The notes below the pieces were generated by a model. It was not told the DNA's origin, did not search any database, and worked only from the letters and a program-made list of their open reading frames with translations. A DNA stretch of 64,000 bases from Colwellia sp. GTDB taxonomy: Bacteria > Pseudomonadota > Gammaproteobacteria > Enterobacterales > Alteromonadaceae. The translations under genes and the position numbers were made by a program. Shown piece by piece: positions 25,501 to 33,774 of this stretch (positions are counted from its first letter, which is position 1; the number at the start of each line of letters is the position of its first letter). Location: positions 248,001-312,000 of the forward strand of contig JABSOY010000006.1 in assembly GCA_013215385.1 (NCBI GenBank), given 5' to 3'.

Positions 25501-27783
25501 CTGTTGCTTATGTTGTTCGAAGTTGTCGTATATTTCATCTCTTTTAGCGATGATTTCATTATAAAAGTCATCATAATCGCTAAACTGGCTTTCCAAGTCT
25601 TCTAATTGAATCAGTATTTGAGAAAGCTGTTGATCACAAGCTTGAGGCGAGTCACTCGCATTTAAAGCACTGGTGACACTTTGGCTTAAGAGTTTAAATC
25701 TAGCACCGAACTCGGCACTCGCTTCTTCACTGCCGACATTTTTAGCCGCTAGATCTGCAGTTGCTTTAACTCGGTTTATTTGACTAAAAACAGCTGAAAT
25801 ATCCTCTAAAATTCGGGTTCTTTGGCGGCTGTCTTCAATCTCTAATGAGAGCATAGTGCGATTAAGTAATTCTAAGCCTTGCACGAGTTCTTGAATTGCT
25901 GCCCGAACAGGTTTTAACGAAGTAACAGATTCACTTGTTTCTATTGCGCTTTCTAATTCTGCGATGGTCTTTTGATAAGGTGTCAGTGCATCATCTTGTT
26001 GAAGAAAATCAGCGGTTGCTTGGCTAAGCTCTTTCGTTAACGTATCTAAACTACCTTCCATAGCGGTAATTGCGTCAACATCGATATAGCGCAAGTCTTT
26101 GTGAGAAATTAACTGCCCTTTAAATTGCGCTAACTCAGCTAAGCTATCAACGAATTGCTTCGCATTATCAAAGCCAGAAACTTGTACTTGCGCAGCTAGT
26201 GCGGCTAGTTTTTCTTGCGCTTGCAGTAAGACAAGATCTGAATTTTCTTTGATACTGGTAACTTTTTCGAATTCATCTAAAACCAGCTCTGACGTTGTTG
26301 CTACTTGTTTTATCAAGTCATGAAGTAATGTAAGGTCTTTGTCATTAAGCCAATGATATTTATCAAAAATCTGCCTGGACTCTTTCACTAAGTCATTAAA
26401 GTGCTGTGCACTCGGTTTTTTAACTGAGATCAGTTTTGCTACGCTGTATAAATCAGAAATACCACGAACAAGTTCAGGATTTCCTATTTTACCAAAGAAG
26501 CTATTATCGGTTGGTTGATTACTAGCAAACTCTTCAGTGCAAAAAGGTGTTTGCCATATTTGCATGGCATGAACACGAGACGGCTCAGTTTCAGCATTAA
26601 ACACTACCGCTCTACCGTTGTTATATAAACTTTGACCATGGCCATAAATTGGATTTTGTAGTGTTCTGGTGATCAAGTTATAACCAAACAAAGCGTATTG
26701 CCCTTCGTTTGGTTCATAAAAAATATAAAGGAAATCTTCACCGTTAGGCGACTTTACCACACGGTGTAGCTGCAAATCTTCAGCATTATCTTCAAAACTT
26801 TTGTGTTCGCCGCTTTGCAAGTAATAACCACCAGGGAAGATAATACCGTGATCTTCTGGCAACTGAATACAAGCATGGGCAATAGCATCTTGCCTAATAA
26901 CTTCTTGAGTTTTGCTGTTAAAAATTAAATGACGAGTTTCAGTTTCACGATACGGTTTTATTTTTAGTAAAATAAGTTCGCCAACTCTAGCGTAATGAAT
27001 TTCTGCATCATCTATGGACTGATGTTCATCATCAACAGGCTCTGAATATATGCCTTGGCCTGCTTCAGTATTGTTTTCAACTTTTAAGGTAATTGAGCCA
27101 CCTATTGCTTCAACAAACAGAGTGTCATACAAATTGAAGTGTGGATGCTTACCTTGTTCTTGCTGCTCTCGTGATACTTTATGCCATTCAAAATCGAAAT
27201 TTTCTGGCTGTTTAATATCCCTTTCACCACGATTATCTATGTAGCTAACTTGCTGTGCCGCGTCGATGCCCCAGCGAAATACTCTGATATCATCAAGGCG
27301 TTCACCGATACGAAATACGGCAAATACTTTGCTACCTTGTCGATAAACATGGGCTAAAAAGGTTTTTTTGTAATAGGTATATAACTCATCAAAATCTCGA
27401 ACAAATTCTGGGGCCTCAAGAAAGCTACCTTGCATTGGCACATCGACAATTTCTATGTCATCGCCGTCACCTTTGACTTGGTGCAAGCTAAAAACATCTG
27501 AAACGGTAATATTTCGCTTTAAACCTAAAAAGACGTTATAGCCAAACAGTAATGTATCTCCAATAGCGGCAATATCTCTCGCAACACAATTATGCTCCGT
27601 TCTTACTCGCACGCGAGCATCAACTTTCATATCGGTAGAGCCAAACGTGACAATTCGTTCGTCGTTTAGCTGCTTTATTTGTGTATTAAGATCACTACCT
27701 AACGCTGATAATCTGCGTTGAATGAGTTCATATGAACCACCTTCGGCAACAGCCTGATTAGTGACGCTTTCCTTATCTGTCAT
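22564..27783 (-). CDS. Giant AAA-type ATPase (annotated in relatives as DNA repair ATPase)
   Basis: A 1739-residue protein. The start is ATG 27783 (MTDKESV), because GGAG lies 6 bases upstream; an ATG at 27795 comes before that site. Residues 1-450 are beta-rich and propeller-like. Residues about 480-900 are long helices, probably coiled coil. The C-terminal third holds one AAA module: Walker A PPGYGKTT (K1288), Walker B LYLDD (about 1347-1351), a sensor stretch VVMAGNP, and an Arg-rich helical lid. The Walker B carries Asp where Glu is usual. The family is large, MoxR/dynein-like in style, and typically encoded beside YqiK-type flotillin. DNA repair is only a database name; a membrane-linked remodelling role fits the operon better (inference). 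Confidence 0.82.
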   Translation of the reverse strand: MTDKESVTNQAVAEGGSYELIQRRLSALGSDLNTQIKQLNDERIVTFGSTDMKVDARVRVRTEHNCVARDIAAIGDTLLFGYNVFLGLKRNITVSDVFSLHQVKGDGDDIEIVDVPMQGSFLEAPEFVRDFDELYTYYKKTFLAHVYRQGSKVFAVFRIGERLDDIRVFRWGIDAAQQVSYIDNRGERDIKQPENFDFEWHKVSREQQEQGKHPHFNLYDTLFVEAIGGSITLKVENNTEAGQGIYSEPVDDEHQSIDDAEIHYARVGELILLKIKPYRETETRHLIFNSKTQEVIRQDAIAHACIQLPEDHGIIFPGGYYLQSGEHKSFEDNAEDLQLHRVVKSPNGEDFLYIFYEPNEGQYALFGYNLITRTLQNPIYGHGQSLYNNGRAVVFNAETEPSRVHAMQIWQTPFCTEEFASNQPTDNSFFGKIGNPELVRGISDLYSVAKLISVKKPSAQHFNDLVKESRQIFDKYHWLNDKDLTLLHDLIKQVATTSELVLDEFEKVTSIKENSDLVLLQAQEKLAALAAQVQVSGFDNAKQFVDSLAELAQFKGQLISHKDLRYIDVDAITAMEGSLDTLTKELSQATADFLQQDDALTPYQKTIAELESAIETSESVTSLKPVRAAIQELVQGLELLNRTMLSLEIEDSRQRTRILEDISAVFSQINRVKATADLAAKNVGSEEASAEFGARFKLLSQSVTSALNASDSPQACDQQLSQILIQLEDLESQFSDYDDFYNEIIAKRDEIYDNFEQHKQQLMDAQQRRCLNLMTAAERIISGVIRRSQSFNQQDKLNSYFAGDPMVSKLRKLIKQLRELDDNVRADDIDAQLKNAKEQGIRALRDKTDIYSADGSLVKIGDHQFSVNRQKLELTLLPRDGSMVLHISGSEYFETLADDLFVGTEYLWQQELVSESEKVYRGEYLAASLLFSAELSGKAELDKLKAAVKNNEIGDVVRKAAEPRYQEGYDKGVHDADAALILTQLLALRESIGLLAYPVAERRLAVLFFCEGLASNGREDLLHRSNNLHIMEETFGDNQLRQQLIQELATLLDTYLESQPWLKCDTSLSATYLLQELAQAEQKFVIKESSAELANQLKSQLKHKSLEKKISGALSGCATLEQKYQLHWAWLQSFSTHQEMNIHQDVLAEAAIFMLMAEQCEFYTSLADTECVVDGLLGQHGQITDRKININYQEFITRLRQFSHEHMPAFKGFHAKKQSVLAVQRKRLRLEEFKPSALASFVRNKLINDVYFPIIGTNLAKQIGAAGKNKRSDLMGLLLLISPPGYGKTTLIEYVASKLGMTFVKINCPSIGHDQLSLDPSQANNSTAKNEVEKINLAFEMGNNVMLYLDDIQHTNPEFLQKFISLCDGSRKVDGVWNGMSKTYDMRGKKFAVVMAGNPYTESGEAFSIPDMLANRADIYNLGDTLSGREHEFSLSFIENSLTSNRYIAPLATRDMDDLYNLVRIADGEQVATTELKHSYSQAEVNEIVAVIQRIRKIQETVLKANEQYIASAAQDDKYRTEPPFKLQGSYRNMNKMAEKVVPVMTEEEIEQLIVDHYRGEAQTLTIGAEENLLKLGELRGTQTDEQTVRWQQIKADFVRHQSLGDSDNPIAAVASQISLLQKGLNQIGEALLQPQSTGLDTLNETLASLKLQVNVEQPDNSELEKTLSLFSQSIESFLTPLVTALQSNKNLDMEMIDTLKTLNLTTEKSVKSSETHIQKISRELASGKKNSIDEVLVD

Positions 27784-27871
27784 GTAAGACTCCATGAGCT
27801 ATTGTGCAATAATCTTTAAGAGATACTTGCACATTGCCTGATATATACTTGATGAATTTACTGTTTTTAAA

Positions 27872-29854
27872 CTATTTAGTGCCTGAAGTTTTTTCGCTGC
27901 CTAAGTTTAACAAGCTAGCCAAGACGCCTTTTTGAGTGTCATCAGCATTATTTAATGTTGAGAGTAATTTAGACATATTGAAATTCTTCATGGTTTCACT
28001 CGTTTGAGCAGCACCCGCTAGCACACCACCTAAATCGTCCATAATATTACGATCGCCATTTAAGTGATCTTTAAATAAGGTTTTCACCGTTTCACTTTCA
28101 TTAACTAAGCCATCTATAGACTTACCTACCGTAATAGCACTCATGAATTGACGTAAGAACTCTCCGTCTCCGCCCATAATATTAATATTGGCTTTGCTTA
28201 ATGCGGTTGCTAATACACCCGCTTGTTTCTCGGCTAAATCAACACTGTTACTTAACTTCGCTAAGGTTAATTCTCGCTCTTGATTTAAACGTAAACCAAA
28301 AGTTTCAAATTCTCTCGCTTGCTCTGACATCGCATTAAGTACATCTTGTTTTTCGCGTAAACCGGTTGCTTCTGCCAAGGCTTTTTCTTCTATACCTTTC
28401 GCTTCAGCGGTGAGTTTAAGTTCAAGTGTTTTGGCTTCAGCTTCACCTTGTCTTTCATGTGCATCTGCTTGAGCTAAAGTAATTTGAGCTTCAGCCAGTC
28501 CTTGAGAAGCAGCTTCAGCTTGATTACCTTCTGCCAAAATTTTCTTCGACTCTGCTTGTTTGCTCGCCGCCTTTAATTGAGCTTCGGCGATGGTTAGCAT
28601 TTTTCTTGCAGTATGTTCAGCAGCTTGCTCTTGTGCTTTCGCGGATTCAATATCTTTAACAAGCGCTTGTTCAGCTTCAGCCTTTGCTTTAATGACTATT
28701 TCATCTTTTTGACGGTTAGCTTCTGAGACGACACGTAAATCTTTGATGCGCTCTTCTTCTTCGGCAACACCTTTCTCAACAATGATACGTTCACGTTGTA
28801 CTTCGGCAATATTCTTACGTTCGATTTCGAGTGCTTTCTCTTTGTTGATCCGCAGTATTTCAACTTCTTTTTCACGATCAATCGCTTCAACTTGGCGCGC
28901 GCGCTTTACTTTTTCTTCTTCGATGGCAACCGCTCTAAAGCGATTCTGCTCGGCAATATCGGCTTCACGTTGTTTGTTTTCTTCGGCAACGGCGACGATC
29001 TGCTCAGTTTCTATTCTTGCCTGTTCAGATTTACAACGCTCTTCTTCAACAACCTTGGCTGTTTCTGCTTCTTCACGTGCTTGCACGGTAGAAATTTCTC
29101 GTGTTTGTTTCGCTTTTGCATCTGCTAGTTGGCGATCAAGCTCTAATTCTTTCTCTTGTGCATCGATATTTTGACGTTTTATACGAATTTCTTCTTGGCG
29201 TTTTAAATCATTGGTTTCAACACTCTGCTGAGACGTTAACTCGGTAATGCGTCTGATCCCTTCAGCATCCATAATGTTATTGGGATCTAAATCATGGATT
29301 GAAGTTTGCTCAAGGAAATCAATGGCGACATCTTCTAATACATAGCCCGATAAATCCTGACCGATAACTTCTTTTATTTTATCTCTGAAGGTATCACGTT
29401 GCGTAAAGAGCTCAGTAAAGTTTAATTGCTTACCGACTGTTTTAAGCGCCTCTGAGAATTTAGCTTCAAAAAGTTCTTGTAAAGTTTCGGGGTAAGAAGA
29501 ACGGTCACAACCTACTTGTTTAGCGACACGTAAAATATCTTCTTTTGTTTCATTTACGCGGATATAGAAGGTAATAATGATGTCAGCACGAATATTATCC
29601 TGACAGATAAGCCCAGATCGTCCTTTTCGTTCAAGCATCATGCGCTTAGTTGAAATATCCATAATTTCTTTTTTATGGATCACCGGAATAACCATACCGC
29701 CCGTGGTACTTATTTCTGGTTCTGCTCCTAGTTTGTTGATGATCAATGCTTGGCCCTGTTCTACTTTGTGGTAAAACTTAGCTACCATGATTAACAGTGA
29801 AAAGACAAAAAGTACGCCGATTCCAATCGCTAGATAAAGTGGTTCCATTACCAT
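27872..29854 (-). CDS. yqiK: Flotillin-family protein (YqiK-like)
   Basis: A 660-residue protein. The start is ATG 29854 (MVMEPLYLAIG), with AGAGGAAA at a good distance; an upstream ATG at 29881 lacks a site. One N-terminal membrane segment (LAIGIGVLFVFSLLIMVAKFYH) precedes an SPFH/band-7 domain (about 30-210: VEQGQALIINKLG.. to ..AIDFLEQTS). A long Glu/Ala/Lys-rich coiled coil (210-560) and a glycine-containing tail follow. YqiK-type flotillins form large oligomers in membrane microdomains. It lies between yqiJ and the giant ATPase with gaps of about 72-88 bases on one strand, which suggests one transcript and a joint function. Confidence 0.9.
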   Translation of the reverse strand: MVMEPLYLAIGIGVLFVFSLLIMVAKFYHKVEQGQALIINKLGAEPEISTTGGMVIPVIHKKEIMDISTKRMMLERKGRSGLICQDNIRADIIITFYIRVNETKEDILRVAKQVGCDRSSYPETLQELFEAKFSEALKTVGKQLNFTELFTQRDTFRDKIKEVIGQDLSGYVLEDVAIDFLEQTSIHDLDPNNIMDAEGIRRITELTSQQSVETNDLKRQEEIRIKRQNIDAQEKELELDRQLADAKAKQTREISTVQAREEAETAKVVEEERCKSEQARIETEQIVAVAEENKQREADIAEQNRFRAVAIEEEKVKRARQVEAIDREKEVEILRINKEKALEIERKNIAEVQRERIIVEKGVAEEEERIKDLRVVSEANRQKDEIVIKAKAEAEQALVKDIESAKAQEQAAEHTARKMLTIAEAQLKAASKQAESKKILAEGNQAEAASQGLAEAQITLAQADAHERQGEAEAKTLELKLTAEAKGIEEKALAEATGLREKQDVLNAMSEQAREFETFGLRLNQERELTLAKLSNSVDLAEKQAGVLATALSKANINIMGGDGEFLRQFMSAITVGKSIDGLVNESETVKTLFKDHLNGDRNIMDDLGGVLAGAAQTSETMKNFNMSKLLSTLNNADDTQKGVLASLLNLGSEKTSGTK

Positions 29855-29926
29855 GTTTTTTTTCCTCTTATTTAAAAACAATGGTCACTAACTAAGTGAC
29901 CAAATATATTTTGATTTTATGATTAT

Positions 29927-30583
29927 TTATTGTGAATACGGGGCAACGATATAGGCATGTTTTTCTGTTAAATATTCTATAAGTAAAACTTCGTCGCCGT
30001 TTTTTAAGGTGTGTTCTGGGTCGCATCGGACATCAAGTAGAATTTCAGCCCCGTTATTAAACAAACGAGCCTGACCAAAGGTTTCAGTGACAGTACCTGT
30101 AGCGATAGTTGCACTGTTACCAACCAAGTGCTGACTTTCGGTGGCTTCTACACTTTTGAATAGTCCTTTCAAAGGACGAATAACAATGGCAGTTATTGGT
30201 AGCGAAATTAAAAAAACGATAAAGCTGCTAACAGAGCCCAGCAAATAATATAGCCAACCGTCAGGCAGCCAAGTTAAAATATAGAATTGCAGGTAAAAAC
30301 TGATTAACCAGCAAATAAGAATAATAATGCTGATGACTAAAGTGAAGGGGACGCCTGTTAAACCAAAGGTGAGCATTAACCCTGTAAGGCCACCGACAGA
30401 AATATCAACATCACTGTCTATGTCTATGTCTATGTCTATATCTACATCGAGATCTGCATCTGCAGCTAAACCCAAATCGACAAGACCTAACATGCCAACC
30501 ATCCAATAAACTACAACGATACCCAAGAGTGCTGAATATATTACTGTGGGGAATTGTGAAGAGACTTCTAGCAGCTGTTCCAT
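29927..30583 (-). CDS. yqiJ: YqiJ-like membrane protein with OB-fold/NfeD-like C terminus
   Basis: A 218-residue protein. Three membrane spans (about 13-36, 70-100, 108-135) flank an acidic linker ADADLDVDIDIDIDIDSDVD, encoded by a hexanucleotide repeat. The C-terminal 80 residues form a soluble OB-like barrel (SATIATGTVTETFGQARLFNNGAEILLDVRC..NGDEVLLIEYLTEKHAYIV), as in YqiJ and NfeD proteins, which pair with flotillins in nearly all bacteria. The RBS is AAGGAT and a promoter lies just upstream. It is the first gene of the yqiJ-yqiK-ATPase operon. Confidence 0.88.
   Translation of the reverse strand: MEQLLEVSSQFPTVIYSALLGIVVVYWMVGMLGLVDLGLAADADLDVDIDIDIDIDSDVDISVGGLTGLMLTFGLTGVPFTLVISIIILICWLISFYLQFYILTWLPDGWLYYLLGSVSSFIVFLISLPITAIVIRPLKGLFKSVEATESQHLVGNSATIATGTVTETFGQARLFNNGAEILLDVRCDPEHTLKNGDEVLLIEYLTEKHAYIVAPYSQ
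30413..30450 (-). repeat. Hexanucleotide tandem repeat coding (Asp-Ile)n
   Basis: The plus strand shows four to five near-perfect GTCTAT units followed by degenerate copies. On the coding strand it gives the alternating Asp-Ile/Asp-Val linker of YqiJ. Six-base units keep the frame, so slippage would lengthen or shorten the linker by two residues at a time. Confidence 0.75.
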
Positions 30584-30645
30584 TGTTTATCCTTAAACTC
30601 ATAGCCAACATCAGCTATTCATTGTGATGCTTATTTTCTATATTT

Positions 30646-30720
30646 ACCATACTCTTGTGACATAATATGTCAACAGTCTGTGGGGTATATAAAATAATGA
30701 TATGATAAATTATCATATCA
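30646..30720 (-). promoter_or_regulatory. Promoter and palindromes controlling yqiJ-yqiK-ATPase
   Basis: On the minus strand TTGACA (30668-30673), 16 bases, TATGGT (30646-30651) form a good sigma-70 promoter. The -35 box lies inside a perfect palindrome TGACATA-A-TATGTCA (30658-30672). About 25 bases further upstream is a second perfect dyad with 11-bp arms, TGATATGATAA and TTATCATATCA, around one base (30698-30720). A related half-palindrome TGACATATATCA occurs near 30779, in front of the divergent gene. The shared TGAyATA pattern suggests one dimeric regulator serving both directions. Confidence 0.6.
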
Positions 30721-30854
30721 CTTAGATAAAATCATCTAAATAAAAGTCTTCAGTATTTTGATTTAATTGATTTTCTCGTGACATATATCAATCAATGATT
30801 ATATGATGCGGCTAATAATAATCGTACATACAAACAATACTCCAAGGAAAATAC

Positions 30855-31262
30855 ATGAAAGGTGCAGGTGGTACTTCAGGCGGATTTAGTCACTTTTTTA
30901 TTGGTATTATAATGATGTGTGGTGGATTTTATATGTTATTAAACTCCATCACAGTAACATCAAACTTTGGCATGGGAGTGCGTCTATATGGTTTTTCCGG
31001 CATGGGTGGAAGCTATAATATAACCAGTGGCATGATAATGATCCCTTTTATGTTTGGTGTTGGGCTTATCTTTTATAACAGCAAAAATATCTTAGGTTGG
31101 ATATTATCTATAGGCTCAATAACGGGGTTAGTCTTTGGCGTAATATCCTCTATTAGGTTTACTTTTAAAACCATGACCTCTTTTGATTTAATGGTAATAC
31201 TCGTACTAGCTATGGGTGGTTTAGGTTTGTTTCTGCGTTCATTGAAAGCATTAGATAAGTAG
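30855..31262 (+). CDS. Small four-helix membrane protein, divergent to flotillin operon
   Basis: A 135-residue hydrophobic, Gly/Met-rich protein with about four transmembrane segments (HFFIGIIMMCGGFYMLL, GMIMIPFMFGVGLIFY, ILGWILSIGSITGLVFGVI, FDLMVILVLAMGGLGLFL). No family is recognised. The RBS AAGGAAAA is good. It shares its control region with the yqiJ operon and precedes a WD40 lipoprotein by 41 bases, so it is probably part of the same envelope function (inference from position). Confidence 0.65.
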   Translation: MKGAGGTSGGFSHFFIGIIMMCGGFYMLLNSITVTSNFGMGVRLYGFSGMGGSYNITSGMIMIPFMFGVGLIFYNSKNILGWILSIGSITGLVFGVISSIRFTFKTMTSFDLMVILVLAMGGLGLFLRSLKALDK

Positions 31263-31303
31263 TTACCTGCTGAATAACACTCATTTAGATCGAGAATTAA
31301 TAC

Positions 31304-32308
31304 ATGATGAAAATTTATATATTACTAATGTTTTCCTGGTTAACCTTGGCCTGTAGTCAGCAAGAAGTTTATAGCTCTAAAGCGGTTAGTAAGCTAAGTC
31401 AAAGTGAATCAGTTATAGAGGCCACATCATTATCAGCTGATGGTCAGTTAACGATTGTCGTTAATAATGATGGTGTTTGTCTTTGGCAAAATAATAAGCA
31501 ATCAAATGTTCCTAAATGTTTGTCAGCGAGTCATGCACAGCATATAGAAATAGCTTATATCAGTAAAAATAAGCAGTTCTTTTATCTGTCTAATCGGGTC
31601 TCGGTAAAGAAATATGCAATTAGTAACTTTCAACTAGTAGGAGAGTGGCAGGTTAGCGATAATATCATTAATGATATTTCTGTTTCAAAAAATGGTCAAT
31701 TACTTCTGTTAGGTTTTCGCAGTGGTAAAGCGAGTATTATAGATACTCAAACGAATAAAATAATAACGTATCAAAAACATCGTTTGGATATTAATGCGGT
31801 CAGTTTGTCTGAAAATGGCCAAGTTGCTTTTACCGGTTCAAGTGATAAAAAAGCTCAACTGTGGAACACCTCAACCGGTGAAACGCTGTTTGAATTTAAA
31901 CATGGCTCTCGTGTTAATCACGTCGATATCAGCGCCGATGGCTTGGTGGGCTTTAGTATTGACGCGGTTAAAGATCGCAAGTTTTGGAACCTGAAAACAG
32001 GTCAGCTTATTGCTAGCCTTGATACTTATTTAAAGTTTATGGAAGTTAATGATTCGGTATTCTCTGCTGATAAACGTTCGTTTTTAACCGGCTCACCGAG
32101 ACAAGTCTTACAATTATGGCGAGTTGCCGATGGTGCATTGCTCGCTCAGTGGCAATCATCCATGCAGTATGGACGAGCATCGGTATTAAGTGTGGCAATA
32201 AATGAAAGTAATAATGAAACATTGGTAAATACTAAAAGTGCCACGGCTATTATTGCTAGTAATAGCGATGGCGTTTTAGAGCAATGGGATTTTCCCGTTC
32301 ATGAGTGA
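31304..32308 (+). CDS. WD40-repeat lipoprotein
   Basis: A 334-residue protein with a lipoprotein signal (MMKIYILLMFSWLTLAC). At least five WD40-like beta-propeller blades are visible, with patterns such as DINAVSLSENGQVAFTGSSDKKAQLWNTSTGE and HVDISADGLVGFSIDAVKDRKFWNLKTGQ. It is probably a periplasmic or outer-membrane-attached propeller that binds a protein partner. It follows the small membrane protein by 41 bases on the same strand and converges on the metallophosphoesterase gene with only 4 bases between stops. The function is unknown. Confidence 0.78.
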   Translation: MMKIYILLMFSWLTLACSQQEVYSSKAVSKLSQSESVIEATSLSADGQLTIVVNNDGVCLWQNNKQSNVPKCLSASHAQHIEIAYISKNKQFFYLSNRVSVKKYAISNFQLVGEWQVSDNIINDISVSKNGQLLLLGFRSGKASIIDTQTNKIITYQKHRLDINAVSLSENGQVAFTGSSDKKAQLWNTSTGETLFEFKHGSRVNHVDISADGLVGFSIDAVKDRKFWNLKTGQLIASLDTYLKFMEVNDSVFSADKRSFLTGSPRQVLQLWRVADGALLAQWQSSMQYGRASVLSVAINESNNETLVNTKSATAIIASNSDGVLEQWDFPVHE

Positions 32309-32312
32309 TTAT

Positions 32313-33596
32313 TTAATAGCTTAGCGACTTATTTTTAGCGAATCTTTGGCGAAAATCACTTAGCGTAATGCTAAAGTCATCAGCCGCTGCGAATTGAGCA
32401 TCGCTGAATTTTGGTTGTTCTTGTGCTTTATACCTTAGGGCATAATCGGTTAATTCGCTTGAGTACTTCGCGTAATGGCTTGAATACGTTGAAACTTTAA
32501 TGTCAGGCACCGATTTGGCTAAATCGAACTCCATGATTCTATACCAGCCATCACCAATGCCAATAGGGTTGCCTGCTTTATTCAGAGGTTGCCCTGCATC
32601 GATACCGGCCTGACCTCTACTTTGATAATTGGCCATTATTTGATAAACCTGATGACCGTATTTATTATCATCAAGGCGAAATGCCTGACCAAATTGGTGA
32701 CCTGAAAGTACCATAAATACTTGGTCATTGGTGCTAATCAGTTTTTCCCATAATTGCTGTGGGCTATTATGTTGGTCAGGTTCTGCTGCCGCCAAATCGA
32801 GCACAGGATGAGACTTCCGTTGGCCTTGGCTATTGAGATAATCATGGGTCGATATAATCGTGGGTAATCCCAGGTTGGCGTTTATTACGTTTTGTGCCCA
32901 ACGTATAACACTATCGGAAGCTTGCATTTCTAGTGAAAAATGCAAAAAACGGTAACCCCCAGCAGTAAATATCTGTGCACTACTAGTACCCCCTTGATAA
33001 CCTTCTAGATACCATTTCTTCTTATGAAAAAACTGACTCTTGGCAGAAAATGCAGATAAAAAGTTAGTTAGCCCGCCAATATGGGCTCTTTGTTCATTTT
33101 CAAACCAAGCTGCGTCATAGTCATGGTTTCCAGGAACTACACCAAAAGGGATCTTAGCTTTACTCAAAATTTTATAACCTTCAATAGCTTTAGGAATTTC
33201 TATGCTTTTGGTTTTATCGGTAATTTCTATTTCATCATTTACCCAGGCAGCATCCAGTTTTGGAAAACCTCTTTTGTTATGTCCGGGGTCTATACGTAAG
33301 GTTTGATGCTGCCAAACATCGCCGACAGAGGTCACAAAGGCGAGATTTCCACCATTAACTCTGCCTCTTTTCGCGATGTCTTTCATTTGATTGATAAAAA
33401 TATCATTGCTGTTAATCGCAAAGCCAGCCGGTTTTTGCCGGCTATAATCAATCGAATTTTGGGTGTCAGGAATAACGACTATTGAAAAGGGTTTATTATC
33501 GTTTGGTTTGCCACTATGCTGATTAATACTGCAAGCGGAAATTAAATTTAAGACTAAAATAGCGCCAAGTACTTGCTTTAGGTTATTGTTGGTCAT
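32313..33596 (-). CDS. Calcineurin-like metallophosphoesterase lipoprotein
   Basis: A 427-residue protein with a lipoprotein signal (ILVLNLISAC). The metallophosphoesterase signature is present: VVIPDTQ (D-x-Q in place of D-x-H), SVGDVWQH, VPGNHDYD, then STHDYL and LSGHQFG, for two metals. Such enzymes cleave phosphomonoesters or phosphodiesters, here in the periplasm or on the outer membrane. The substrate is unknown. The first motif with Gln instead of His is common in secreted members. The RBS AAGAAGAC precedes ATG 33596. The gene is divergent from the MocR regulator. Confidence 0.83.
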   Translation of the reverse strand: MTNNNLKQVLGAILVLNLISACSINQHSGKPNDNKPFSIVVIPDTQNSIDYSRQKPAGFAINSNDIFINQMKDIAKRGRVNGGNLAFVTSVGDVWQHQTLRIDPGHNKRGFPKLDAAWVNDEIEITDKTKSIEIPKAIEGYKILSKAKIPFGVVPGNHDYDAAWFENEQRAHIGGLTNFLSAFSAKSQFFHKKKWYLEGYQGGTSSAQIFTAGGYRFLHFSLEMQASDSVIRWAQNVINANLGLPTIISTHDYLNSQGQRKSHPVLDLAAAEPDQHNSPQQLWEKLISTNDQVFMVLSGHQFGQAFRLDDNKYGHQVYQIMANYQSRGQAGIDAGQPLNKAGNPIGIGDGWYRIMEFDLAKSVPDIKVSTYSSHYAKYSSELTDYALRYKAQEQPKFSDAQFAAADDFSITLSDFRQRFAKNKSLSY

Positions 33597-33774
33597 GTGT
33601 CTTCTTGATGATAGTTTTATGAAATCTTTATTCTACAAAGTCAGCCCTTTATTTGAAGAACCAGATTTGTTTATCATGCTTGACCAGTTGAAAAATCTAT
33701 TGCCAGTGGTAAGGATTTCTGAAATTATGAAACGCTATACTACGCCTAAACCGCCAACTAAAAGGTAACTAGCG

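Noticed and set aside
28743-29174. Long Ser/Arg-rich frame antisense to the flotillin coiled coil
   Set aside because: It is the mirror of Glu/Ala/Lys-rich codons in the opposite strand and has no start context.
30413-30450. Short tandem repeat considered as a CRISPR array
   Set aside because: The unit is only 6 bases with no spacers, and it lies inside a coding region.
33586-33768. Plus-strand 60-residue frame before the MocR gene
   Set aside because: It begins inside the metallophosphoesterase signal peptide on the other strand, has no RBS, and occupies a divergent promoter region.
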